NCBI RefSeq assembly: GCF_964204645.1
Contig: NC_134031.1
Span: 16,055,307-16,119,306, forward strand
Source: Tubulanus polymorphus
Taxonomy: Eukaryota > Nemertea > Palaeonemertea > Tubulaniformes > Tubulanidae
Length of the DNA stretch: 64,000 nucleotides
Reading direction: 5' to 3'
This document shows positions 1 through 10,931 of the stretch, one piece after another. Below the pieces are notes generated by a model, which searched no databases, had not been told where the DNA came from, and worked only from the letters and a program-made list of their open reading frames with translations. Each line of letters opens with the position of its first letter. Position 1 is the first letter of the stretch. A program made the position numbers and the translations under genes.

Positions 1-1071
1 TTTACTGCAGGTTAGTATCCTTCGGTTAGCTTCACGAATAAACGCTAGAAAATTATAAGGAATACTCAAAAATCAGGAAAATCTTAACAAAATAAGGCAT
101 AACTGAGGGAATTTGACAAATTTTGTCAAAAACCTGGAAAATTCAGGGAATTTGTAAATGGTTGGGAAGTAGTTAGTTACCCTGTGTTACAACTGAAGTC
201 GTCATTATTTAATTTGTCATTGAATGATTGTTTCAGAAATACCCAGTCATGTGGCAAGGCATCCTGGCGTTGAAGAACGATAACGCGGCCGTGCAAATGC
301 ACTTCGTCTCCGGGAACAGTACGTTAGTGAAACTATCGATGCCCGGTATCATCGAGGGTTTACCGGCTCCTCTACGAATAGCGCAACGAATGAGACTCGA
401 GCCGACCCAACTGGACGGCGTTTCTAAACGAATGCAGGTTAGTGTTTGTAATGTTGCAGGGGTCAGGGGAATATCGCAGAATTTCGGATTCGCTGATTTG
501 TATGAACCCTGAAATTCAACGTTTATCCTTAAACTCTTTCGATTTTTTTCGTACAACTGAAACTCATGCAAATATTCAAATTCGGTCTTGTCTTTTTAGA
601 ACGACGAGGATTATTGTATGTTATTGGCGTTACCGTGCGGCCGCGATCACATCGACGTGATGCAACAAACCAGACAGTTAACAATCGGATTTATCGACTA
701 CCTACGACAAAAACAGGCAGCCGGAATTGTCAACGTGCCAGGTCCCGGTTCCAATCAGGTATGTAATGATAGAAATACGTTTTCTATCTAACTTTTAGAT
801 TCTTTACTCGGACAATTTTGCGAGTCCCTGTTAGTTGAGTTAACTGTTGATGAATGAATCAATTATTTCGAAATTATGACTTTTCTAATCATAAATCGTA
901 TTCCTAACTCTGATTTTCTCTGTTTTTTTGCAGACGGCCTACGTCGTGCATATCTTCCCGCCGTGTGAGTTCTCGCGAGCGAATCTCGCGCAGCTAGCTC
1001 CCGACCTACTGCAGAGCGTCGCCGGCGTCACCGAGGTCGCTCACCTGCTCATAGTGATCGCGACCGTGTGA
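1..1071 (+). CDS. SPEN: SPEN/SHARP (Split ends) homologue, C-terminal SPOC domain exons (5' partial)
   Basis: Seen: four exon pieces with consistent phase 0 junctions: 1-10 (end of an exon, ..LLQ), 237-437, 600-758 and 934-1071, with GT donors at 11, 438 and 759, AG acceptors before 237, 600 and 934, and a TGA stop at 1069-1071. The joined product matches the SPOC domain of SPEN from its KYPVMWQGILALKND start, through LRIAQRMRLE and NDEDYCMLLALPCGRD, to FPPCEF and the hydrophobic C-terminal end HLLIVIATV. Known of the family: SPEN proteins are large nuclear RRM proteins whose SPOC domain recruits NCoR/SMRT-type corepressors; in vertebrates SPEN acts in Notch repression and X inactivation. The arginine-rich stretch RIAQRMR lies in the region known to bind phosphorylated corepressor tails. 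The RRMs and the rest of the protein lie left of the window. Inference: true orthologue with an intact C-terminus. A shorter SPOC protein (RBM15 type) is less likely because the sequence follows SPEN almost residue for residue. Confidence 0.95.
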
Positions 1072-1107
1072 ACGAAACGACCGGCACACGGGAGGATCCA
1101 GGAACGG

Positions 1108-1113
1108 AATAAA
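1108..1113 (+). promoter_or_regulatory. Proximal polyadenylation signal AATAAA
   Basis: Canonical hexamer 37 nt downstream of the SPEN stop codon. It could yield a short-UTR transcript. No expression evidence is available. Confidence 0.3.
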
Positions 1114-3556
1114 AATTCACGCGGGATAAAGTCGCGTATCGGAAATGACGACGAATCCCTGACCTATAGTACGCGCGTGCGTGCGCGCGCGCGCGACATA
1201 GTCGAATAATCGCGACTCTAAAGCCAGATTCATCCGCACCGGAATTATCGAAACGACTTTATTATCCGTGGAGATATTTATCGTTGAGAAAACAGGACGT
1301 ATTTAAGCAGTGATAAAATAGAAGCACGTTATGATGCATGGATTACGTGTAATAATAGTTAAATGCTAGCGGAATAGTAAACATATTAACACAGACAAGA
1401 ATATTGACGTATCGCGGATATATGTAATGTATCTAATGGTTGTGTGTATATATATATACATATATATATTGTTTGTTTAGATCACTAAATGTGTGCTGTT
1501 TTCGTGTCATCATCGGCGTCGATCGAAACGCGTTTCGGGGATTATAAAAAAGCGTTCGCGGTCGTTCCGCTTTGCGACCGGGGGGACGTGTTTCTCGATT
1601 TAAACGATGAAAAAAACATAAGTGTGCGTAAGTTGTTAGTGATATATTTGTATATATTATTCGTAAGGCGTTGTTTCATTAGCTCGCGCACCGCGTGTGT
1701 ACACGCGTACGTGTCGCTTGCGCGCTGTAGTAGCCGGCACTGCCATCATTGTCACTCTTTTCGTTTCGATGACCGCCGAGGACGTTTTCATCGCCGATTC
1801 GTTCGGCTTACTCCGCGGAGAATTTGTAAATATTTCACAATCGAGCTGGGGTTTGGGTCACGTTAAGTAAACAATGGACCAGTTCGGGGGCGGGCGGTCG
1901 TACGTAAACGTGATTACGGGGGAAATTCAACAATTGCTGTACATAATTTTATCTCGAATGATTTTCGTATTTTGGGCCATATCTACTACGTACACTTCTA
2001 GCGAAAAAACGTAGTTCGTAAATTTTTTTTTTCTTTTTTGGTTAAGACTTATTCATTCAGATTCTTATATTTTTGCTAAAAGAAGGTTTGTGCATTTTCC
2101 TTAAAACACACGCACATACACGCGCATACACAAAATTTGTGCATAGTTTCATGTGAATATCATTAAGCTTGTGCATCCCCACTTTCTGCTACTAGAAATT
2201 AAGCAGTCGTCAATCGAGAGTGCCACCAGGGGGTGTGCAAATTAACGCCATCCGTCATCCTCATTATCATCGTCATTACGACCTTCATCTTCTCTTAAGG
2301 CAGCAGCAGATTTCGCTGTGTAAATAGTTAACCATATTATTGCTATTATTATTATCATTACCATTATCGATGATATTATTCGTGATCGATGAAATTTCTA
2401 GTTAGGATGTAATTTATTTCGTATCGGAAGAAAAGTGAAAGACCATTTGCGAATTTTCGATCACACCATTATTACGATTATTATTAGCATTATAAACTAT
2501 GGCATCGAGGTAATTAGATGGCTAATTTATCATGCATACAAACACGCTGTATATAATTTATTATACTGAATTAGATGAAGAATAATAATAATAATGATAA
2601 AAGTTATTATTGTTATTATTATTACTATGGATAATGTGTTCAACATCATATAGTGTATATAGCTGGTACATACGAAAAACGCTAGTTTGTATAAAAAGTA
2701 TATATGTATAATTTGTATATAGAGGTATATAAAGGATATATGTTCGAACATCAGCCGTTGGTGTGTATATCTGTGTACATAGAACGACGAAAACGGAAAC
2801 GAAAAAACGGCTCGTCGCGAATTATCAGAGTTAATAAATTGATATTACGAAAAAAATGTGGGCTTTTTCTCCGCGCGGCGACCTCGCGCGTACGCCGTTC
2901 GAACTGTCGAGTAAAATCGGCGCCGAGAATTTTCAACGCGAAAGTACTTAAAAAACCGACCGCAGTCGGATATCCGGGCGGGCGGGCGAACTTACTCGCG
3001 AGGTCGCGTGCCGCACAATTATTTGTTATATTCCATGTGGCATAGCCTGTTCCCCCCCTCGAGGGCACCCTATTTCTTTTCATTAGTTCACGCCACACAC
3101 CCATAGCAGCTTTCGCCTTCGGATAATGTTGAATATTTTGATTATTTTTCTTTTTTTTCCGGGTTTCGTAATCACATCGCTGAACGCTTCACTCCATTTG
3201 AAACTCCCCGAGTCTCGATAATCTAATTAATATATGATATATATGTAGCGTCTGTCCGTGTGCACGTTTCCATAGTTACCAGCTCGCTTCACACGCATTG
3301 ATTATTGCGATAGATTTTTCCTTCCTTGTACACTCGCAAAATGATCAATTTGGTTTTTTAATCCTCTCGCAGTACGATGAACGTTTACGTATTTTTTCTT
3401 TTGCGCTACTGCTGCTGATTCTCGAGACAACGCGACGAAATTAGTGATTGAATTAATTAAATATCGCCGTAATAATAATAATCGCTATAGAATATTATCG
3501 AATTCGAAATACAAAAATGAGTGCAGTGTAAAATTAGTATAATATTGATTATCATG

Positions 3557-3557
<1 letters not shown>

Positions 3558-3592
<35 letters not shown>

Positions 3593-3839
3593 GTTAAAAA
3601 TGAAAATGATCTCAGTTTTCTTTGTTCGGTTTATATAAAAATGAGTGTTTAGTGTGTATATTATGGGTGAATGATTAAATGATTGTTGTCGACACTGGTT
3701 GTCGTTTATCGGTGGTTTTACTGTGAGTAATTAGTACATTTAAAAAAAAAATGAACGAAATAGAAATATTCGAATCTACTGGTTTCAGGTGTGCAGGCTA
3801 TGCTACATGTATGATTATTATTATTATTATTATTATTAT
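3558..3839. repeat. AT and ATT microsatellites
   Basis: Simple (AT)n tract at about 3558-3593 and an (ATT)n tract at about 3812-3839. Further (TA)n tracts occur at about 1446-1469, 4095-4114, 11308-11322, 18343-18364 and 46601-46617, and a TA-rich palindrome at about 54180-54212. These are simple repeats only. Confidence 0.85.
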
Positions 3840-4892
3840 GATTATGATAATTATATATTAAAACGTTTGGGTACGAACGACGCGTTGCGGAATGGCTGGG
3901 CCTCCCGAAACCGAGTCGTGGACACCAAAACCGACCGAGTCAAACGCTACAAGCTCAGAAACTTCGTAACTCGCTGTTCGTGCCCGAACGTATCTGTTAA
4001 AAACTATTATGTGTATGTACTAGTGTGTACAAGACCTTTCGTTGTCACCAGTCAGTACATAAACCGGCCGTAAGGTGGCAGCAGCTGTTCTCTCTATATA
4101 TATATATATATATATGTTGAATCGGTGATGGAATCGAACGTAGAAAAGAATTCTCGACGTTCACGCTTCCGATACTCGAATCTTTCATCAGGGAGAATTT
4201 CCCACCTTTTATCCTAGATCATATACTCAAACGATAATTCTGAACGACACGCGGTCTCGTGTCCCCGGTTTAATACTCTTCGACGACGTCTTTTCGTTTT
4301 ACCGCCGGAGTTTCTATTCGAAATCGCGAAATGTAATACCGAAACGTTTTCTTCGAGGACGCTGCTGCCAGCCGCACTTTTAACACCTTGCCACCCGATT
4401 CGTTGAAATCGTAGTACGGTTCTGTAGTACTAGTAATATAACCAACCCTCGGATGTTAAATCTTTGGTGCTAATGTATAAACATTGTAGTTCGTAGTTTC
4501 AGAAAATTATTACTATTATTATTATAGTTATGAATTAACTTTTGTGTCTTCTTTAATTATTATGTGTAAAATACGCAGCCTACAATTCACAGATTTGGAT
4601 TTTGAGTTTTGTTTCGTTTTTTCGTATTTTTGAAGTTTTTCTTGAATTTGCTTTTCGCCAGATGTTTTTTTCTTCTTCATTCGTTCGGAATCCAGATGAA
4701 ATAAACAAGACAGATTCTTATAGTGTTTGTAGCACTCGTGTGTATTATAGACGTATGAACATCTCGGCGTGTGTAGTTCTTCTGATGTATTAGTGTCATT
4801 CTGTGCTGACTGGTGGCGCCACATGTGTAGAATGTACGTACATGTAATTTGTGCAGTTTTTGTACAATACAACCGAATCTATATTTGTATTA

Positions 4893-4898
4893 AATAAA
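4893..4898 (+). promoter_or_regulatory. Distal polyadenylation signal AATAAA (SPEN candidate)
   Basis: Canonical hexamer with a downstream GT/T-rich element. It is the last good + strand signal before a long region lacking genes, so it is the best candidate end of the SPEN transcript. Confidence 0.4.
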
Positions 4899-4914
4899 GT
4901 CTATTTTGACGCCG

Positions 4915-7900
4915 GGAACGAGTGCGAGTCGATGGCGTCGAATCTTAGAAAAATAAGACAGAAGAGAATAAAAAATTTATAAAACTATAAAAAAAGTTAT
5001 CACGTTTATTTAGTTTGCTGAAGGATGCATTGTGCCTTCGCGGAGTTTGTCTTCACAGTTTGGAGTAATCATCTGAATTAAGGTCTAGTAATGGACGAGA
5101 ATAGACGCAACAGCCACAGGAGTATGGGCAACTGGATCACATATTATTCAACTATCCGTCAACAGAAATAGCATGCATATATGCCCTGAATAATTTAGTC
5201 TCTACAAAATGTTCATTATCAACCTTTTTGATTACACCTGAAATGGTGAGGCTTGCCCTCGATACCTGTATTTTGACGAAATGAATTGGTCAAAGTTTGC
5301 ATCTTGCCCCAATCCAAACAGATGGTACTGCTCCCGACTCAAAAGAGCATGCAGATTTTTGCTCCCGAATCCAAATGAAATATTTTCAAGCCCCCAAATT
5401 GAGGCTAAAGCACTTTTCAGCACATCTAGTGTGGGAAAAAGTTGCACTTTTCTAGTGAATTGCGCCCATGGTTGAAATCATGGTTGTCATGATTTGTGCG
5501 CAGGGGCTTGTATTATGTATTGTAATTAGTAGAAGGTAATCATTTTGGATCTAAGCAGCTAGTCTCCCAAACTAAAAATACGAGCTGTAACCCTCACTGG
5601 ACAGACTGACCCTTTGACGAAAATCATAAGTCATATAAAACAAATTGAGGATCATTTATATTCATAAGTGGCTCCAGACTCTTAATCAACTGAGAGAATA
5701 ATTTCATTAAGATATCGTTGTTCTTCGCCCGCCACAGTAAGATCAGCGATAATAGCATTTCAACTATCTAGTGCTGCCCCAATGTATAACGATAGCGGGG
5801 AAATCGTAAACTAACACAATACTCGCTTGCCATATGCTTTGAGCGTCGACAACTGTGGCAATTTTTTGATGATAGAATTATTCTGTAATACAGTAAATTT
5901 GTATCGGGGGTATTTCTATTTTTGTTTGGGAGGGGGCGAAGGGTGTTTTTTATTCAATGTTTTTGGATGGAAGTTCATTCAAAGATTTTAATGAATTTCA
6001 ATGAATGATAATTCATTCTGTATATAAATACTAATTTATTGCGAGTTTTGCAAGGAATAACTTGTTCACGCTCAAACCCTACTCTAAATCTCCAATTCGA
6101 TTAAAAAAAATAAGTTTAACAAGGTCGTGAACAAGTTATAAAATGGTAAGAGGGCGTGGGGAGAATATGAAATCCACTCCTAGAATGAATCAAAACTATC
6201 AACATATATATTTTGTAAGTGTTTTATTTCTGCACTTAATACACGTAACATGATTAAGACTGTCATGGTACAAATCCAGCTTAGTTATTCATAAGTTAAC
6301 ATAAGCTATTAATCTACTTATTACTGTTGCCATGATGATGATAATGATTCAGACGTTAGTTCAAAAATTCTACATTTTAGACAATTTTCATCAACAACCT
6401 AGGTACAAGTGTATTTCTTGATGATAAGCCTCAACTAAACTGGTTGTATATGCATTTATTATTGCTGGCTTTACACTATATACAACCACATCTTATGATA
6501 CAGGATCGCCACTCTACTTAGCAAATTAAGTACCACAGTCTGTTTTTGGTCATTGGAAATTAAGAGATTAAACGATATAATATGTATATAACCAACCAGG
6601 TCAACGTGGTGACTTGGTAATGGTGAATTAATTGGGTACGTATATTTCTGTAGATTCCCTTTGTCACTCTGATACTCAAGTAATGCTTATTTCTATAAAA
6701 CAATCATTGAGGAATTTATGTTATAGTTTATGATCTTAGAGATCTTTGAAATTCAAATTCACTAGAACTACTGCTAGAGACTGCTAATGAAATCAATGGG
6801 TAGCTATCTTAATCATCACGAAGAGACGATATGCCAGCATTGTTGTTTTGATATTTTGGGCCCTGATCAAGAAAACGACCCTTTGATTCCGTCAAACATA
6901 GCAAGACTTACCTAGTAATAGCCAACTAATGGTCTTACAACAAATTGACGACAAAAGGTTTTTAGAACTCTCAGAAGCTCAGACAGTAGCAGATGAAAAT
7001 ACATTTGCTACTCTATGGGCATTTGAAGGTCAGGTCGGTGCAAGGGGTTAAACAGGGGGTCATAAGGGGGATAACAACATTATGGGGCGGGGTGTGGTTG
7101 GGGATGTGCGTTACGACAATTAAAGCGTTTTTTTTTCGGTGAGTGTGAAGTGCAAACTGTAGATAGATAATTAGATAGAAATGCTAATTTAATACTGCGT
7201 GTGGTACAACGAATAGTGATACGAACGAAGCCGTGATTTACAAAGCGTTTTACAACATTACGGGGGACAGTTGGCAGAGATATAGACGAGAATACAACGA
7301 ATAAAGTCAATACAACATGAAGGCATAAACTAAACTACGTATGATGATAGAGAATAGAAAGAGAGGTATCCAGGAGGATCGATTTTCTATGTTTTCAATC
7401 ATTTATTCCACCCATGCGTCTATTTTTCAAAAGACTCTCCACTTTTCCACTTTTCTGACCTCTAAAAAGCCTATTTCTTGATACTTGCAGATTTGAGACT
7501 GAATTTTAATGATAAAACATCGATGAATGCGAGAACGAATGTTTTTTTTTTCATTGAGAATATTAATTTCTTTATCCGTGGTGCCTGGACCCATCCCAGA
7601 AAAAGGGGGGTAGGAAAGAGAACATGTAGAGGGTTGACCGACAACGTGCGAGACGACAGCGCATACCTAAAACACCTTAATTAACAAACTCCACTAATTG
7701 ACTTTTACTGATAAATCCTGCCCTCTATTTAGTAGTCATGTGTCTAACTAATATCAGGGAACTGTCGCAAACAGCAAATGCTACGCATCGATTTACTTTT
7801 AGTGTTTCGAACAAGTACAAGCTCAAGATTATTATGTGGATACATTGATTTTTACCAGTCAGTACTGATACACTTAGCAATCTAAGTTGAAAACTAAAAG

Positions 7901-9413
7901 ACACCACTCTCCAGTGAAAGCAAGCAATTTTCCGTTATCTGATTATTTACACCCTATATTAAAGTGGCATTGAATTCTTATAAAACATAATATGACCATA
8001 CAATAAATATATAACAGACATAATCCACAGAAACGCAAATATCTCATGATGATAATGGTAATCATAATCATACGTTTTAAAAGATTTTAATAGAGCAATA
8101 CATGTATATTCTATTGAAATGTATGTTAGTTACTGATAATGATTGAGATATAAAACGCTAGTTCGATCTTTTCGAAAGTCTTGGTTGAACGCTTTTAACG
8201 AGATTGTTACACAGGACACGAGATTCAGATTTATACTGGTTCGTAGCCAGTATTTCTTCGTACCAAAAAGGGAAAGTTTCCACCATAAAGACAAAAGGTC
8301 GAAATATAGTACTATTCACAGCTCTCCCAAGCTGCAACCTAGGAGCTGCAACACAGGACGCGAATCCTAGAGATCAGACAAGACTTTTAAACGTGGCATG
8401 CTAAAGACTTGGAGTGGCAGGCGAAGTTTGTCTGGTCAGTGTGGCGACCACTTAGCTATAAGGTGACGAGTCAATCTCGGCGACGTCACAAGCTCGCAGA
8501 GTTTTTAGCTGAACTGGACTTTTAACGGCGGTTCGTACGAACGAAAAAACGAATCCCCCATGGCTACGAGCCTGATGTAAAAGGCTTTATTTCGAAAAGC
8601 CTAGAAATGCCCCAATACGTACACTTACAACATTGGAATGATGGATTTAAATATATAATTATTGTGATAAGCGTGTAAAGAATTTTTCATATTGTCGATG
8701 TAAATCATCGATTCATATCTCCGCTGTTGTATTTGCTGAAAGGGGTCGATGTTAAAGGAGAATAAATGTTCAAATAGGGCCCGGCTGACCATATAGATGT
8801 GGATGACACTGTAAGAGCATTATAAAGATCAAGATGTTGTTCAATTCATCTTGATTGGTACCATTGCCGTGACATAAGCGTTTACGTTTAAGGTTTGCGC
8901 ATTTTAATGTACAACATTTCTTAATATTAATAATCCCGCTTTGTTCCTGAATTTCTAAGGAAATATCATGATTCTCCCCCTCTTTCTAAATCGTTAATCT
9001 CTTAAACCTCATTCTTATTGACCATTCGAATGTCCACGGCTTTTTCATCGCCGGGTCAAATATGCAATACAATTCTAATGCTATATATAATATTTTTGAT
9101 TTATTCCACAATGCAGCAAGAAGCCTACATCGTAAATGCATATTTCTCTTTATTTGCCACAACCACAACACAAACAATTTAGACAAACTAACAGCAAGTC
9201 GAATCCTTGAAAAAAAGATATTTTCAAGGAGACAGTTTCACAGGACGTCAAACTTCACAATTGGCCAGGTTTGTAAAGCAAGGTCCGGTAACTGGACGAC
9301 AGATCCACGGGGAACTTAAGAATTTCTCTGGGGTTTTGTACACAAATAATAAATTTTTTTTACTTCTTAGATTAGCCACGACATTATGCTATAATTGATT
9401 ATTATCATATATA
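4915..9413. other. Intergenic region between the convergent SPEN and MEGF6 genes
   Basis: No exon-like frame with splice signals was recognised on either strand. Contents noted: an 83-bp foldback with 14-bp arms (6057-6070 and 6126-6139), a G-run cluster at 7044-7103, and scattered short open frames that look random. The block around 5230-5480 is open on both strands for about 70 codons but resembles no family I know. Confidence 0.6.
6057..6139. repeat. Short foldback with 14-bp perfect inverted arms
   Basis: The 14-mer at 6057-6070 is exactly inverted at 6126-6139, giving a 14-bp stem with a loop of about 55 nt. It may be the relic of a small foldback transposon. No target duplication is evident. 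Confidence 0.6.
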
Positions 9414-9519
9414 TTTATTATCACATTCAGCTCAAAATATCGCCCACAACGGCTGCATATGTGCCGCAATTGGAAAACTGTATTTTTTCTTCGAGTTCCC
9501 AGTCTCCTAGTTCGACGAT
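9414..9519 (-). other. Putative short 3' UTR and poly(A) signal of MEGF6
   Basis: Minus-strand AATAAA at 9419-9414 (TTTATT on the plus strand) lies about 100 nt after the stop at 9520. It is the nearest canonical signal, so the 3' UTR may be this short. Inferred. Confidence 0.4.
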
Positions 9520-10931
9520 TCATCCTCCTAAGTGTGCCGGTGTGTCACCACGTTGTGGACCAGTGAATATATTTGAACCTGAAATAAAAACAACGCAAGT
9601 CTTTAATATTTCAACGAAGGATAAAGTCGAGTATAGATTCTAGCGGACCTTACTTTTTACTTCTGTCAATTGAAATTTGGCAATTTGAAAGGCTTTAGAA
9701 TACATTGTTATATTCTGAGATGTATGCTTTAATTCGTTTTGTTTTTAAGAAGATTTTGGCTGAAAAGGTTGTGAAATTAATGTCATAATTTGCCACAGAG
9801 AGTCTTTAAGTCGAAATTTTTCTTTTTTTAATGTCAGATTTCTTGTGCAGAATGTGCATAAATGGTTAAATTTCTATTTCAACCAGACAACACCGAATCA
9901 ATGAGTGCAATAATCTAGCGAATTGTACCTGCAATCTGTATTTCTAGACTGAGTGAATGTTGCTATTGTTCACAGACAAATCACAAGACAAGACAACTAT
10001 ATATTCATGTAAATTAAGTCATATGTTTTTGGTTTAGTTTTCGAGTTTTGAAATCAATTGAATCAAATCAAATTCATCAAAACAGTTTTAAAACTTCGAA
10101 CTAGTTTCTAAAAAAAATCCGCATAATTTTACATATCTTATTAGACGCCGATTATTCAAGATGATTTAAGAATTATTTAGAGTAGATTTGTCTCTAGCTG
10201 AATGATTCTCTTCGAAAAAAGGCCAAAAGACAATGAGATATAAAAGAAGCTGTTTGAATGTATATATGTAGAAGCTACTGACACAAATCACGGACACAAT
10301 ATCGAAATCCACTTTTTTGTGGATGAAGTTTACCGACGCTCCATCGCGTATCAATATGTATTACTCATAGAAAGAAGTTCTACACTAATTCATCATGATA
10401 ATTATAGAAACACCTTAATTGATCGTAGTCGATCAATCTTAAGAACAACAGATGAATTTCTTACTATACGCCCTCTGCAGTTCTTCCCAACATATTGTTA
10501 ATGTAGTCTATTTATTCATCTGCTATTCTCAATCAGCCAATTCAGAAACATCTTCATACAATTACAATGATCAGACAATTATTTTATTCAAACACATTTA
10601 CCTCCTGCGAAAATGAAAAATAGATAATCCCCTCATACGACTGAGCACGGAAGTATATTACATCTTTTTTTCGTGCTCCGATTAAAAGAAAAATCAACCG
10701 AAATATTGAATAGTCGAAGTACGATTGGCCAAGATGAAAAAAGAACTCAGGCTATACCCTATTTTCTCTGGCTTGATGGATGACAAGGGATTTAAAAAAA
10801 TCAAGTAAATGGTCAGCAAGTGAAAAGGGTTCATGCGTGGCTGCTCTACTTACTGTTTTGTGGATGTTTTATGTGATTTAGGTGTCGCTTGGGATGAAGT
10901 TGAAATTCTTCGGATTCGAGATCAAGAGATT
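9520..10931 (-). CDS. MEGF6: MEGF6 C-terminal tail exons (non-EGF, RGD-containing)
   Basis: Two small exons follow the last EGF. Exon 10931-10854 (78 nt) has a T-rich acceptor and a near-consensus donor ACA|GTAAGTAG and encodes a charged, His-rich stretch ([12 protein letters not shown].., HLNHIKH). Terminal exon 9578-9520 follows the acceptor TTTATTTCAG and encodes [18 protein letters not shown] then TGA. Both phases fit the preceding exon and each other. The tail has no cysteines or hydrophobic helix, consistent with a secreted protein. It carries an RGD tripeptide and an NSS glycosylation sequon at the exon junction. These exons are short and were found by splice signals and phase, so they are less certain than the EGF exons. 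Confidence 0.65.

Larger units (their letters stand above)
1072..4912 (+). other. Probable long 3' UTR of SPEN
   Basis: No coding potential follows the SPEN stop, only AT-rich sequence with ATT/AT microsatellites. A canonical AATAAA at 4893-4898 followed by a GT/T-rich stretch (GTCTATTTTG) is a good candidate for the distal polyadenylation site. A proximal AATAAA lies at 1108-1113, only 37 nt after the stop, so short and long transcripts are both possible. Within the segment are at least five exact UGUANAUA (Pumilio-type) octamers. The extent is inferred from the absence of other genes, not from transcript data. Confidence 0.45.
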
